This document shows, in pieces, positions 23,501 to 34,490 of a stretch of DNA of 64,000 nucleotides; positions within the stretch are counted from its first letter, which is position 1; every line of letters starts with the position of its first letter. The notes under the pieces were generated by a model, which searched no databases, had not been told where the DNA came from, and saw only the letters and a program-made list of their open reading frames with translations. The stretch is from positions 3,047,546 to 3,111,545 of the forward strand of contig NW_004955465.1 in assembly GCF_000276665.1 (NCBI RefSeq), given 5' to 3'. The DNA is from Chinchilla lanigera (Eukaryota > Chordata > Mammalia > Rodentia > Chinchillidae). The translations under genes and the position numbers were made by a program.

Positions 23501-24548
23501 GGGAAAAAATAAACCATGAAACTAAATAGCAAGAGCAGGGGTAAGGCAGTACTATTTCCAAGGAAACGATGTATTTCTGATGACAGAACATAAAAATGCC
23601 TCCCATCATGTCAAGAATAGTTTCTCAAGCCCTGGAACTTGTCACAGCCATCTGTGATGACAACAAGATGGCTTCTTGAGTCAGTTTCACAGGTGTGCCT
23701 GCCAAATAGGTAAGTTTCAGCTTGTTAGTAAACACAGTGAGAATGTTGTATAACACAGATGCAGGGAATGACATGGGATAAAAATTTGACCCTGTAAGCC
23801 TCAGTTCCTCCTACTTTGATTAGAAGTGAATCTCTTCCCCTTCTCCCTTCACAAGGAGGTTTTGAAAACAGACCACCCCCCTCCAAAATCTGGAAAGCAT
23901 TTGCAGAGTCCCATGAGGAAAGAGCTATGTACCAGTGTGATTGCTGGTATTGCTTTCATTAAATGACATGATTGAGAATTACTGGGGAAATCCCCTACCA
24001 GTGAACAAATGGCTTCCCAAAGATGTGACACAAATTAGCATGCCTGAAAGATTGGCCACAAAATCAAGAAGTTGACGAGTTAACAATGTTTCTAAGCTAT
24101 ATAAATAAGCAGTTTTGTAAAATAGTGTGATTTTGAGTAGTACTCTAGAGAAGGTGGTCCTATACTTTAGAAAACAAGTGATTTTACTAATAAACAGTGT
24201 ACTGCTTGGAAAGGATTACTTTCCCCAGAAGTAGCAAAGTTTGTTAATACCTAGACAAAGAACAAGGAGTTCTGGCATCCATACTGAGCTACCTAGCTTC
24301 CTGGCATACCTGAGAGATTAGTCCATAAACAGTCTATCAAAATCATTGTTAGAAGTCTCAATAACACTGAGTATCCTTTGTCTAGAGGAAGTTGAAAATG
24401 AACCTAAACAGAAAATAATTTCATATAAAACTATAAAAGTATCATATTTTACACTTTAGACTCCTTTCCAGCATCTTAAAATGGTTTGGGGGTAAAAACA
24501 GATTTTAAATACTCAATTAATTTATTAAGTAATTAATGTAATAATCCA
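23501..24548. other. Unassigned AT-rich sequence
   Basis: No gene or repeat family recognised. Confidence 0.35.
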
Positions 24549-24558
24549 TTCAAATCTT

Positions 24559-24672
24559 TTCCTTGGGGAGGGGGTTTGTTTTTGTTTTTTTCTTCTGGTA
24601 CCAGGAATCGAACCCACGACCTTGCACTTGCGAGGCAGACACGGTGCCCCTGAGCTAAATCCCCAGTCCCCC
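24559..24672 (-). mobile_element. ID SINE, intermediate age
   Basis: Antisense ID: a T-rich tail at about 24577-24596, then 'ctggtaccaggaatcgaacc', 'cacgaccttgcacttgcgag', ending 'gagctaaatccccagtcccc'. The direct repeat TTCAAATCTT at 24549-24558 and 24674-24683 is the target-site duplication. Several substitutions relative to the young copies. Confidence 0.9.
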
Positions 24673-24944
24673 GTTCAAATCTTATATGTTCCCATTTTGT
24701 GTTGTTTAGGAGAAATTAAAACTGATTTTTCAGGAGCCAGTTTTTCAGAATTTATCGTATAAATGGTGGTATTTCTGTTGTAAATTTGTACGCATAACAC
24801 TTTTTGCAATTTTTCTCTGACTTGATAAGAACAGCTGACTTGAGGTGCTCTTTCCAAATATGCTTGCATTGTAAGGGTAATATGAAGCAACAGTCAGCTA
24901 AGTACAGCTGTGTGGTGGTTTCCATTTGCATGAAATGACTTTTT

Positions 24945-25330
24945 TGTCTTGGTCACTTTCTTCTTCACTGGGACAAAACACCTGACACACAACTTAAAGG
25001 AGGAGAGGTTTGCCCTGACCCAAGGTTACAGTCCCTGGTCAGCTCCAAGGCAGAGGCGGCACGGTGGAAGCGGGCAGAGGAAAGCTGCTCACATCATGGC
25101 GACCAAGGAGAGCAAAGGAATGCCCCAAGAAGAGGATATATATACCCTTCCGATCATATCACCAGGGACTCGGCTGCTCTGACCAGCTCCCCCTCCTCAT
25201 AGCACATTTAGCTACTGAAGTCCTTAGTGGACCCAATAAAGCCCAGACAGGGACACTGCCAGCTGGAAAGAGTCACCTCCCATCTCAGAGAAATATAGGT
25301 TGCATTTTAGTAGGTCACAGAGGACACGGT
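24945..25330 (-). mobile_element. MaLR/ORR1-like LTR
   Basis: Antisense rodent MaLR order: 'gtcttggtcactttcttctt', 'cactgggacaaaacacctga', 'acttaaaggaggagaggttt', 'gctccaaggcagaggcggca', 'tcagctccccctcctcatag'-like text, then a 3' region to about 25330. It resembles the LTR at 6918 in its first 100 bp. The small open frames within it are not genes. Confidence 0.65.
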
Positions 25331-25635
25331 CAGCAGTTTACAGAAGTCAAAAAGGACATGTCAGCCCAGCCCTTCAAAAAGCCTATTAACCTGTAAGAGA
25401 CACCTTCTCTGCTCTGCTAGCCCTGAGACGCCCCTTCAGGTTTAGCAGTAAGCCTGCTTGGACTGTTGGGTCTTTGTTCCCGCCCACCTGCTCAGTATGA
25501 ATCCAGTGGTGAGTGCAGCACTAGCACAATCTATCACCTCCATATGTTCAGTCACCTGACCACCGCGAGGATTTGGGGGAACCTTGTAGGTCTAAACACA
25601 ACACTCCCTATCCTTTCATTTAATCTATGTATGTC
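25331..25635. other. Unassigned sequence
   Basis: Nothing recognised. It could contain an LTR margin. Confidence 0.3.
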
Positions 25636-26164
25636 TCTAAAAGTGAAGGGATTCCTTTGTAGGCAGGATACAGGTGGATCTTATTTTATTAACCATTTAA
25701 CCATATTACATCTTTTGATAGGAAAATTTACTTATATTTAAGGTAATTATTGATAAGTAAGGACTTACTGTCATTTTACTAGTAGTTTTGTGCTTGTTTT
25801 ATAGCTCCTTTGTCTTTACTCCCTCTCTTACTGTCTTCCTTTCTGATTAGTTTTAGTAGCACTATGCTCAATTACTGAGTTTTTAATCTTTTGTGTGTCT
25901 ACTGTAGATATTTTCTTTGTGGTTAACAAGAGTCTTATTTAAAATAATCTTATAATTATTTTAAACTAATAGATTTGATCACATGAAATAATACCACATT
26001 TTTATTGTATTCTCCTCCATTTTCTGTTTTTTGTATTACAATTTACATCTTTTTATATTGCATATCCTTTAAAATTTGTGATTTATACTTTGCCATTACA
26101 GTATTAGACTATTAGCATACTCTGAGTTTTCTGTTGTTTTTATTATTGGTTTTGACATTCAGTT

Positions 26165-26362
26165 GTTCGTTTTTTGTGGTACTAGGGATTGAACTCAGGG
26201 CCTTTGAATTAAGCTTCAACCACGGCTCTTTTGAAAATTTTTTATTTGATGCAGAGTCTCACTACGATTCTAAATTATCCAGGCTGGGCTTGAACTCTAT
26301 CCTCCTGCCGCAGCCTCCCACAGTGTTGGGGTTACAGGTGTGCACTACCATACCTAGCTAAG
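26165..26362 (-). mobile_element. B4-like SINE
   Basis: Antisense ID-like part first ('gtggtactagggattgaact', 'cagggcctttgaattaagc'), then an antisense B1-like part ('gagtctcactacgattctaa', 'gccgcagcctcccacagtgt', 'ggttacaggtgtgcactacc'). It interrupts the ORF1 3' flank of the ancient L1. Confidence 0.85.
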
Positions 26363-27084
26363 TATTCTGACTTTAAATGTATTCACTATTTTATAATGTC
26401 ATATGTTTTCCTGTCACTAATCCATATGCTTTCTTTTCTGCATGAGAAACTCCTTTTAGCATTTTCTTGTAAGACAAGTCTTGTGGTAATTAATTCCCTC
26501 CATTTTTGTTTGTCTGGAAAAGTCTTTATCTTTTCTTTCTTTCTGAAGAACAGCTTTTCTAGGTACAACATTCTTGGTTGGCATGTTTTTCTTCAGCCCT
26601 TTGAGTACGCCATTTTATTCTCTCCTTGCCTATAAGATTTTAGTTAAAAAATATACCACGAGCCTTATTGTTAACTGCCTTGTATGTGATTTGCTTCTTT
26701 TCTCTTGCTGCTATCAAGATCCTTTCTTTGGCTTTTATTTTTGACAGTTTGATTATAATATGTCTTGATGTTATCATGCTTGGATAAAATCTGACTAAAG
26801 ATCTGCATCCTTCCTCTACCTGGTTATTTATAACTTTATTTAGGCTTGGAGAGTTTTCTGTAATGATTTCTTTAAATAAACTTCTACTACTCAGTCTTTC
26901 TCTTGTCCTTGAACTACTGTCCCATAAATTTAGTAAGAGTGCATCATTTGCTTTTACTCTTTTTTTCCTCCTCTGACTGCATATTTCCAAATAATCTATT
27001 TTTTTAGTTCATATTCTTTCTGCTTGATTGGTTCTCCTATTGCATTTCATTCACTATGTTTTCTGTGTCCAGAATTTGTTTTTT

Positions 27085-27178
27085 GTTTTTGCTTTGGAGT
27101 GGAGGGGTGCTAAAAATTAAAGTGCAGGCTTCATACAGATTAAGTATGTATTCTACAACTGAGCTACACCCAGCCCCT
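27085..27178 (-). mobile_element. Old ID-like SINE
   Basis: Antisense tRNA-derived SINE: 'ggagtggaggggtgctaaaa', then 'tctacaactgagctacaccc' and 'agcccc'. Diverged. Inserted in the ancient L1 between the ORF1 relic and its 5' flank. Confidence 0.6.
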
Positions 27179-27489
27179 GTTTGATTTTTAAAATAATCTA
27201 AAATTGTTAAATTGTTTTCTTTCAGTCATTTGCTATTTCCCTCATATGGTCACATTTTTGTTTGTCTGTATTTTCATCAAGCTTGTTGAGCTCCTTTAAA
27301 ACCATTATTTTGAATTCTTTGTCAGGCGGCTTACACCTCTCCATTTCTTTAGGATTAGCGATTAGTGATTTATTTCACTCCTTTGGTGGGGATGTTTTCT
27401 CCATTAGCCTTGGTTCTGGTGGTAGTGTGCTGATGCCTGCACAGCTGAGACAATAGGGACTTACTCCAGTCTTTAGAGATTGGGTTTGA

Positions 27490-28570
27490 CTGCAAAAGGC
27501 CTTTACCAGTCAGCCTCTTCAGAGATTCTGGACTGGGCCTGTGGCATCTTTCATGCTCAGGCTTGCTACTAGAGTCCTAGGCTGGCTGGCCTGGTCCCTA
27601 GGTCCACAGACTTGGGCCTGGATCCTAGGTCCAATGAAAAAGACCTGTTGATTGTGTCCATAGGAATGAGCTTGGAGCCTAGGCCTGTAACAGTGAGTCT
27701 GGAGCCTGTATCCATCTGGGACTAATCTGAAGCCTGAATCCATAGGTGCTAATCTGGTTTGGGTAAGCCTTGCTCTGGGTCTTGAAGATCTGGCTAAGGC
27801 TAGCATGGGTCTGTCCCTGCGTCCACAAGACCTAAGTTGTCAGAAGCTGTTCCAGCGTTGAGGCAGGCCCAGACCCTGAGTTTATGTGCAGTCCCAGGTC
27901 TACATGCCTGGCCTGCACACTGGGTCTGTTGGATCCTGTGGCTTGGACCCCAGGGCTGGCATGGGAGAGGGCAGGCATTTAGAGCCTGTGTCCATGGCTA
28001 CTGGCCTGGTGGCTGAGCCCAGGGGTGTCAAGCTTGCTCTGGGATAGACCTGAGGCTTGGGATGTGTGGACCTACCTGGCTCTGGGTCAATCCGGAACCA
28101 GGGGCTGACCTGCTCCTAGGTGGGCTGGGTCCTGTAGTCACAGGGAAAAGTCCTGAAGCTGGTTCTGTGTGACCCAGTCTGATGAGTAGGGCTGTGGGGT
28201 CCAGCCTGATACTGAGGAAAGACTGGGCCCTGGAACTATGGGTACTAGCACGGTGGATACTAGTTGGTGGATGCTGGTGTTGATGAAGAATGGTGTTGGT
28301 GAGGAATTGTTTTGGTGGATGCTGAGCCAGAGTGGCCCTGGGAAGGACCTAGAGGCCAAGTTTCTGAAGGCTGCACTGGTTTGGGGAGAGGCCCAAAGCC
28401 CAGGATGACTGGGGCTAAAGCACTGGAGCTGGTCTAGAACTTGGGGATACCAGGTATGGCCTATAATAGAACACAGCCAGCAACTGAGTCCACAAGTAAG
28501 ACTAGAGCTTGGGGTTCTGAGATCTGGCATAGTACTGGGGTGGGCCTGGAGGCATAGTCCTGTGGTACTA
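27490..28570 (-). repeat. L1 5' UTR with degenerate GC-rich tandem units
   Basis: A conspicuous GC-rich block with a loosely repeated unit of roughly 30-40 bp. The plus strand shows recurring 'gagcctgtatccat', 'gaagcctgaatccat' and 'gagcctaggcctgt' variants separated by 'ctggcctgg'-like text. It lies immediately 5' (minus strand) of the ORF1 relic, where the minisatellite-like 5' UTR of ancient L1M elements sits. Minus-strand Pro/Leu-rich open frames (27519-27806, 28138-28530) are by-products. Confidence 0.6.
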
Positions 28571-29332
28571 GCTTAGAATTTGAGGCTGCAGGGGGCTCCC
28601 CTGCCCTGAGTTCTGATGGGCCAAGCTCAGTGTTGGGATTTGAAGCAAAGTCATATCTTCAGCCTTGTTTCCTGCTTTCCGTGCTGTCTGAGGTTTGTGA
28701 AAGGGTGACCCAGGTGGTGTAAAACTCTCCTCCCTGCCCCTTTCCACATGTCCTCTCTTATTTCTGTGCTACACACAGGTGTTACAGTCTCTCACCTGGC
28801 ATCCTTAGCTCCTGGGAAGCTATTTTCATGCGTGGATCGTTCAAGTTAATGTTCCATGGGAGAGGAAGCACTGGAATGTCTGACATCTTGCTGACATTGC
28901 AATAAAAAAAATATCTAATCCCCTTAGCCTCAAAAGATTTTTAAGGTAATTTAGAATTTATATTTCAGTAAGACTCATTGTAAGCAGGCATCAGGATTAA
29001 ATTAGTAAGTATATTATTTATATACTGTTCTCTGCTTCCAAAAGAACACAGACAGGGAAAATATGAGTAAATAAGTAAAATGATATTAGCTGGTTCAAAA
29101 CAGGACAAGCATTTACATGCATCAGGTCCATGCACCAGAAAAGCAAGGAAGTTATAGAAGTAAGAAATTCACTAGGTTTTAATATTTTCACATAGTTGTG
29201 CAATCATCACCATAATCTAACATAGAACATTTTCATTAGCCTAAAAAAAACCCCTGTGACCCTTAGCAATCACTACCTAGATGTTATTAGACAACCACTA
29301 ATCTGTCTTTTTCCTCTACATATGTAGTGATT
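28571..29332. other. Unassigned sequence
   Basis: The beginning may still be L1 5' UTR. The rest is AT-rich without recognised features. Confidence 0.3.
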
Positions 29333-29405
29333 AAAAAACAAAGATTTCCACAATGAAAAGTTGGGTTTCAAGTAGCTTCACTGGTGAATTTTACCAATCA
29401 TGTAA
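29333..29405 (+). mobile_element. Short L1 ORF2 fragment
   Basis: 'aaagcttcactggtgaattt'-type text (here 'gtagcttcactggtgaattt' then 'taccaatcatgtaaagaaga') is a recognisable L1 ORF2 segment. Isolated, truncated at both ends. Confidence 0.5.
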
Positions 29406-29419
29406 AGAAGAATACTCAT

Positions 29420-29524
29420 TAAGATGGAGGAAGAGAAGAAAAGGAGGAAGACGAGGAGGAAACCTTAGTAGATGAGGAGTGAGGAGGAGGAGAAGGAAGA
29501 GGAGGAGGGGCAGAAGGAGGAGAC
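29420..29524 (+). repeat. GGA/GAA-rich low-complexity tract
   Basis: Purine-only run of GAGGA, GAAGA and AGGAGG units, polypurine on the plus strand. Confidence 0.9.
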
Positions 29525-29789
29525 TAACCCTTCATAAACTTTTTCAAAAAACTACTAGTTTTATAGAAAATAATTTAGGAGGCAATATCTTATAAGCACA
29601 CAGGGCCTCTGGATTTTTCTAGCCCCTACATTTATCAAGAACCAACTTTAATTTTGATGCCAGATTGAGACAGCTAGAAACATAAAGAGGTAAGCATTCT
29701 AATTTTACCACCTTGCATGTAGTTCCTGAAATTGGTGCAGGGTGCATATACAAGAGGTTTTATAAGTAAAACAAATAGGAAAAAAAAAA

Positions 29790-29791
<2 letters not shown>

Positions 29792-29820
<29 letters not shown>
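29792..29820. repeat. (TG)n microsatellite
   Basis: Uninterrupted TG dinucleotides directly after an A9 run. Confidence 0.97.
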
Positions 29821-29822
<2 letters not shown>

Positions 29823-31570
29823 CAAAGGATACTGAAAACCTCAGTAGATATGTATAAATGGCTTTAAAATTACTCTTAATTTCAATGACAAGGGACTCTT
29901 AAGCAGACCTTTGTAATCCTTCAATGATTTAGACTAAGTTTCCAGTATCAGATAAATAGTCATTGTAAGCCACAAGTATTTGGAACTGTAATCACTGGGG
30001 AATGTGTAACTAGGCCTCTAAAAACCCCATTTCCCTCATTTACCCCTGAGATTAAGAGCATCCAAAAGACAGGTATTGTGTTTGCTCCGGGACCATGCAG
30101 TCCCTTAATTCCCATTGGCACCACCTGGACTAATTTCAGTTTAAGGCTAACTAGGTGAGGTCTCCTAATCACTGGGAGATCTCTTATCAGAAAGACAGAT
30201 CTCTGTGACTACTAGTGGTTTAATCCTTGTTCCTTTCCAATACCATATAAAGTGTGAGCCCTCAACTTTTTCATTAAAAAAATAAATATACCAGAGGGTT
30301 GTAGTGTAGGAAATCAGATGAATCATAAGGGTGAGCTCATGGGTTAAAAATGGGAACAACTAAAATACTTAATGAATGGTGGAAAAAACTTCTATTAATG
30401 TCTTCAGGTTACAAAACTAGAGCAAAGGGCTCATAGGAAAGCAAACATGTAGACAAACTGACAAAAAAAAGAGCTTTCAACTGAGGAATGCTTCCAAGAC
30501 AGCACTGGGACTGTTCATTTTATTTTATTACATAATAAAAAGGAAAAATGGAGATTTTTTTCCAAAGGACCAAGCCAAAGTAGTTTGCGGTATGTGCTAT
30601 GAACTCATTCACAGAAGAACCCACATATTTTAGAGCAAAGTTGTCTAAAAATAACTTGTTTCATCAGTTCTGGGACGTTTTCTCAGTCTTTTGCCAAGAA
30701 TCCAATTAATGTGTGTTGCTTTTCTTTTTTCTTAAAGAAACAATCACATGGCTTTAGTATCTTATTCTCTCTCTATAAAGAAAATTCAGACAGCCTAGTG
30801 GATATGAACAATATGATCTATGAGAGGCTAAAGCTAAAGTTCACAATGCAATTACTTAATAGCCTTGGGCCTGAGACATTGAAAATATCAGCAAACTCAG
30901 TGAAGCTACTCTCAAAGCTCAATTCTTCTCATCCCCAGATTCTACTATGTTTTCCTCTGCAGAGAGCTGGTGCTCAGCCCCTGCCTCTGCAAAACCAGCT
31001 GCAAAGGGGCAAAGAAAGACCCAGAGGCCAGGAAGCAGGTGTTGGGCATAGGCTGGCAGGGACTACCTCAGTTTCTGTAAGTAGTTATCAGAAAATACTG
31101 AACTCTAGGGAGCTAAAACTGCCCTACCTTCCTGAGGCACCAAAGCATACTAACTGGTGATAAAACCATGTCAAATGTGTTAAAGAATGGAATGCACATG
31201 AACTTCCAAAGTCATACTCAGTAGACTGCCAAGATACTTCAGGGCTATTTTTTTCTAAGAGAGCCACCTTGGGCTGAGCCCCCCATCTCGCTAGAAACTT
31301 CTCATCATGTATTATTAAAGCAAAATTCAGGAAACACCTCTGTTGGCTTATCCATTTTGGACAGTGTTATTATTAATCTAATGAAACATTCAAGATGGTT
31401 TGCCATTAGGTATGGATTTTAATATTTAAATAAACCTTAAAGATAATCTAGGTGAACCTAATTATTTTAAAGATGGAACTGAAAAGAAAGGTTCAGAAAG
31501 ACCTTGTGTAGGTTTTCCTCTCTTCGTAACAGGGCCCCCAAAATGAAAGTTTTCCATCTACCCAGCTGTT
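29821..31570. other. Unassigned sequence with an exon-like segment
   Basis: At 30963-31075 a segment of about 113 bp is framed by a good-looking acceptor (polypyrimidine then CTCTGCAG, ending 30962) and donor (CT|GTAAGTAG, from 31076). It lies in a 149-codon plus-strand frame (30711-31160) without recognisable domains. Chance splice-like motifs are common, so this is a candidate non-coding or cryptic exon at best. Confidence 0.2.
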
Positions 31571-31574
31571 AATT

Positions 31575-31790
31575 GTCCTCCAAACACACAATTGTGTCTT
31601 CGCTTACAGTCTTCCTCTTGTCGGTAATGCCTTCCTCTGTTGGAAAAGTTTTAGTTGCTATTCAAGACTCAGCTCAACATCATCTTTGTGGAGAAGCCTT
31701 TCTCTTTTCTAACAGGCAGAGTTATCTGCTTCCTCCTCGTGCTGTAATAGATCTTTAAATATCACTTTGTTTTAGTCTCTTTCATCCTAA
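31575..31790 (+). mobile_element. L2-class LINE 3' fragment
   Basis: Contains the L2-type sequence 'taatgccttcctctgttgga', 'attcaagactcagctcaaca', 'tctttgtggagaagcctttc', which follows the remembered L2 3' order. Ancient, non-coding. Confidence 0.6.
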
Positions 31791-31974
31791 AACACAAAAA
31801 CAAAACCCAAAAATTCGACATTCATTGGTGAGATCCCTCTCTAGTCACCAGCCTTTCCATTTTCTCCTTTTTATAGAGAAGATTCTCAGAAGAATTGTTT
31901 TTATATTCAGTTTTTACTTGCTCACGTCTATTTATTTTTCAGGTCAACTGGCTTCTAACCCCTTACTTCACTGA

Positions 31975-32395
31975 AATTGCTTGTGGTAAAGGCAGTGATG
32001 ACTTCTACGCTATCCATTCTACTGGTTGTTTTTCAGTTCTTTTTCTATCTCCTCTCTCAAACACTCTACACAGCTGACCACCATCTCATTAAGACACCTT
32101 TGGCTTCTGGAACTCCGCACTGTACTGGTTCTCCTCCAGTGACTTGAGTCATTCGTCTCTGCCTCCTTGTGAGCTGTTCATCTTCCCTCCTGGACCCTTA
32201 GTGTGAGAGGTCCTTTGAGTTTAGACCTCAATATCCTCTCTTTTCCAGTGATCTCGTCCACTCCCTGGCCTCAGATGTTACCTCAACAACTCTCAACAAT
32301 ATGTCCCAGGAAAGATCTCTCTGTTTTTCTCCCTCTGTGTCCCTCTGTATCACTTTACATCTGTCTCTCTCTGAGTTCTAGATTATAACTCTTAC
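31975..32395 (+). mobile_element. Possible ancient LINE fragment
   Basis: Pyrimidine-rich text resembling ancient LINE 3' coding sequence: 'gatctcgtccactccctggc', 'ctcagatgttacctcaac', and preceding 'ttttcagttctttttctatc'. Class (L2 versus L1M-type) uncertain. Confidence 0.4.
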
Positions 32396-32812
32396 TGCTT
32401 ACCTGGATGATTGGCACTGTCATGACTATAAGTGATAAAGACTCACTAAAGACTAGCTAAATCAAAATAAGACCGAAAGAAAGACAGAGACAAAGAAGAG
32501 AAAAATAGAATCTGACTCTTAGGTTATGTAACCAAACAGCAGGCAGAAGCAAGGAAGTTCTTGTGTTTTCAATCTTCCTGTCTCTATATATCATCTTCAT
32601 TTTTTCAGGCCAATATAATCCCAATTCAGGGGCATAATTACCAACAACTCTGAATTTATATGTTCACAGCTCTTCAGCCAGCATATAAAAACCTTACTTC
32701 TCCCTAGTCAGATTAAGAGAAGGAATCTGATTGGTCAGGGGAGGATCACGTGGTTTTTCTATGAATCAGTCATTGTAGTTTGGGAGTCAAGGTATTATAA
32801 ATGAGTTAGATT
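32396..32812. other. Unassigned sequence
   Basis: No feature recognised. The right margin may belong to the unclassified repeat that follows. Confidence 0.3.
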
Positions 32813-32813
32813 G

Positions 32814-32955
32814 GACCACACACACCCATTATAATTACTAGGGGAATAGTATTGGGCACAGCAGTAACTCAGTGGATATAAGTTATACTGTACAGCATTG
32901 CCACTTTGATCTCTTACAGTTGTCTCAGGCTGATAATATCCAACACTTAATCAAT
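32814..32955 (+). repeat. Unclassified dispersed repeat, copy 1
   Basis: This segment aligns by eye with 36945-37075: shared blocks include 'cccattataattacta', 'gaatagtattgggc', 'ctcttacagttg' and 'gctgataat'. I cannot name the family. It ends close to an old L1 remnant. Confidence 0.5.
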
Positions 32956-32964
32956 AGTGCTCTT

Positions 32965-33023
32965 CTGAAAAATATGATCTTTAACTGCTGAGAAATGCAA
33001 AGTAGAACTATAAGAAGATACCA
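32965..33023 (+). mobile_element. Older L1, first part
   Basis: 'gctgagaaatgcaaagtaga' and 'actataagaagatacc' match L1 ORF2 near the sequence encoding its C-terminus. The same L1 resumes at 34152, so a younger L1 has inserted here. The 9-bp AAGATACCA / AAGATACTA at both junctions (33015-33023, 34152-34160) looks like the target-site duplication. Confidence 0.6.
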
Positions 33024-33690
33024 TAGCAAATAAATATATGAGATAATGTTCAACATCATTGGTCATTTGAGAAATGCAAATTAAAACAACACTGAGATTC
33101 CATCTCACCCCAGAAAGAATGGCTATTATCAAGAAATCAACCAATAACAAATGCTGGAGGGGCTGTGGGGAAAAAGGAACCATTCTCCACTGCTGATGGG
33201 AGTGTAGACTGGGGAAAACACTGTGGAAATCAGTGTGGAGATTCCTCACAAAACTAGGATTAGAGGTCTCACTTAACCCAGGGATCCTACTTCTGGGTAT
33301 TTTCCCAGAAGAATTAAAAACAATTGATACATGTGTACCCATGTTTATAGCAGCAGACAGATTTAGTCATAGCTAAATCTTGGAAACAACCCAAATGTCC
33401 ATCAACTGAGAAATGGATGTGGTATTTTTATACAATGGAGTATTACTCAGCTATAAAATTGATAAACTTGAGGTTTTTATAGGTAAATGGATGCAACTAG
33501 AGACTATACTCATAAGTAAAATAAATCAGACCCACATGTGTAGACATTGTATTGTCTCCCTAATGTAAGAACCTGAAAGAATAAATAAATCCCAAAAGCA
33601 CAATAAATATTATGAAAGGGAAAGAAGTTGCTCAAAGGGAAGGAACAATTAGGGTGAGGGAAAGGAGAAAAAGAAAGAAGGGAAAACACA

Positions 33691-33722
33691 GATAAATAGA
33701 TAGATAGATAGATAGATAGACA
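33691..33722. repeat. (GATA)n microsatellite
   Basis: About six GATA units following the L1 polypurine tract. The equivalent place in the 48-kb copy holds a (TA)n/(TG)n run, so simple-repeat growth occurs at this spot of the 3' UTR. Confidence 0.95.
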
Positions 33723-33795
33723 GCTGGAATAATTGTACGGCTGATGTCCACTGGCTTATTGAAAGAAACAGTTAAAGCTTAAAATTTTTTGACCA

Positions 33796-34125
33796 ATTTT
33801 GAATGCTTATATCTGGTAATCTGAACAACTAATTTGAAGACAACTATATGCAATGTAATAATCACTGGTGAATTCCTACCATCTTGTCTAGTGAAACTCT
33901 GTATCATTTCTAATGTTTTTTTTATATTATTTTTATTCTCTTTAATGGTTTGATCAATCTTGCATTCCTACATCTGGTAATCTGAGCAACTTCATTGAAG
34001 ATAATGATATGTAATATAACAACCACTGTTAATTCCTATCATTTTATTTTGAAACCCTGTATCATTTTTTTTTGTTTTTGTGTTGCTATGTTTTTGTCTA
34101 TGTTGTTATTTTGATATTTTTTTAT
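33796..34125 (+). repeat. Internal duplication within the L1 3' UTR
   Basis: Two diverged tandem units: about 33797-33960 and about 33965-34125. Each begins near 'catctggtaatctga(a/g)caact' and continues through 'gcaatgtaataatcactg' / 'gtaatataacaaccactg', then 'aattcctaccat' / 'aattcctatcat' and 'ctctgtatcat' / 'ccctgtatcat'. The same two-unit layout occurs at 48340-48700. Confidence 0.7.
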
Positions 34126-34151
34126 TCTCTTTAAAATAAAAATTTTTTTAA

Positions 34152-34490
34152 AAGATACTATTTCTCCCCAGTTAGAATGGCTATTACAAAAGAAGAAAAA
34201 TAATGCAGGCAAGGATGTGGAGAGAAAGGAAATTTTCTATGCTGTTGACAGGGATATAAACTAGTACAGTTATTACAAAAAACATGATGGCTCCTCAAAA
34301 AAACTAAAAATAAATCTACTATGTGATCCAGTAGTCCTACTTTGTATATATGTGCAAAGGAAATGAAATCAGCATATCAAAGAGAAACCTCTATGCCAAT
34401 GTTTATTGTGGCACTACTCACAACTGAAATATGGAGTAGGCCTAGATGCCCATCAATAGCTGAATGGATAAAGAATTTGATCACGGCATT
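34152..34490 (+). mobile_element. Older L1, second part
   Basis: Resumes the L1 interrupted at 33023: 'ccagttagaatggctattac', 'aggcaaggatgtggagagaa', 'tgtgatccagtagtcctact', 'tgcccatcaatagctgaatg'. ORF2 C-terminal relic with stops. It ends near 34490, where L1 identity is lost. Confidence 0.75.

Larger units (their letters stand above)
25640..27485 (-). pseudogene. Ancient LINE-1 (or HAL1) with ORF1 relic
   Basis: On the minus strand, 26386-26571 encodes a stretch containing KIKTFPDKQKWRELITTR, and 26640-26990 contains AAREKKQITYK. Both match the conserved C-terminal domain of L1 ORF1p, the RNA-binding chaperone. The frame is split by stops and by two SINE insertions (B4 at 26165-26362, ID-like at 27085-27178). 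25640-26150 fits the region downstream of ORF1. A full ORF2 is not seen here, so either a truncated L1M or a half-L1 (HAL1) is possible. Confidence 0.75.
33024..34151 (+). mobile_element. Younger LINE-1 3' end inserted in an older L1
   Basis: ORF2 C-terminal region (33040-33530; 'gcaaattaaaacaacactga', 'ctggaggggctgtggggaaa'), then the 3' UTR with a polypurine tract (33600-33690), a (GATA)n run (33691-33722), a duplicated 3' UTR unit and an A/T-rich tail. ORF2 is broken by stops. The 3' UTR layout is shared with the copy at 48197. Confidence 0.85.

Noticed and set aside
27519..28530. Pro/Leu-rich minus-strand frames and possible CpG-island-like GC content
   Set aside because: The GC-rich block is better explained as the tandem 5' UTR of an ancient L1; it is rich in CCTGG/CCTAGG words and has few CpG.
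33691..33722. Possible CRISPR-like or functional short repeat array
   Set aside because: It is a plain (GATA)n microsatellite inside an L1 3' UTR; no spaced repeats of CRISPR type exist anywhere in the window.
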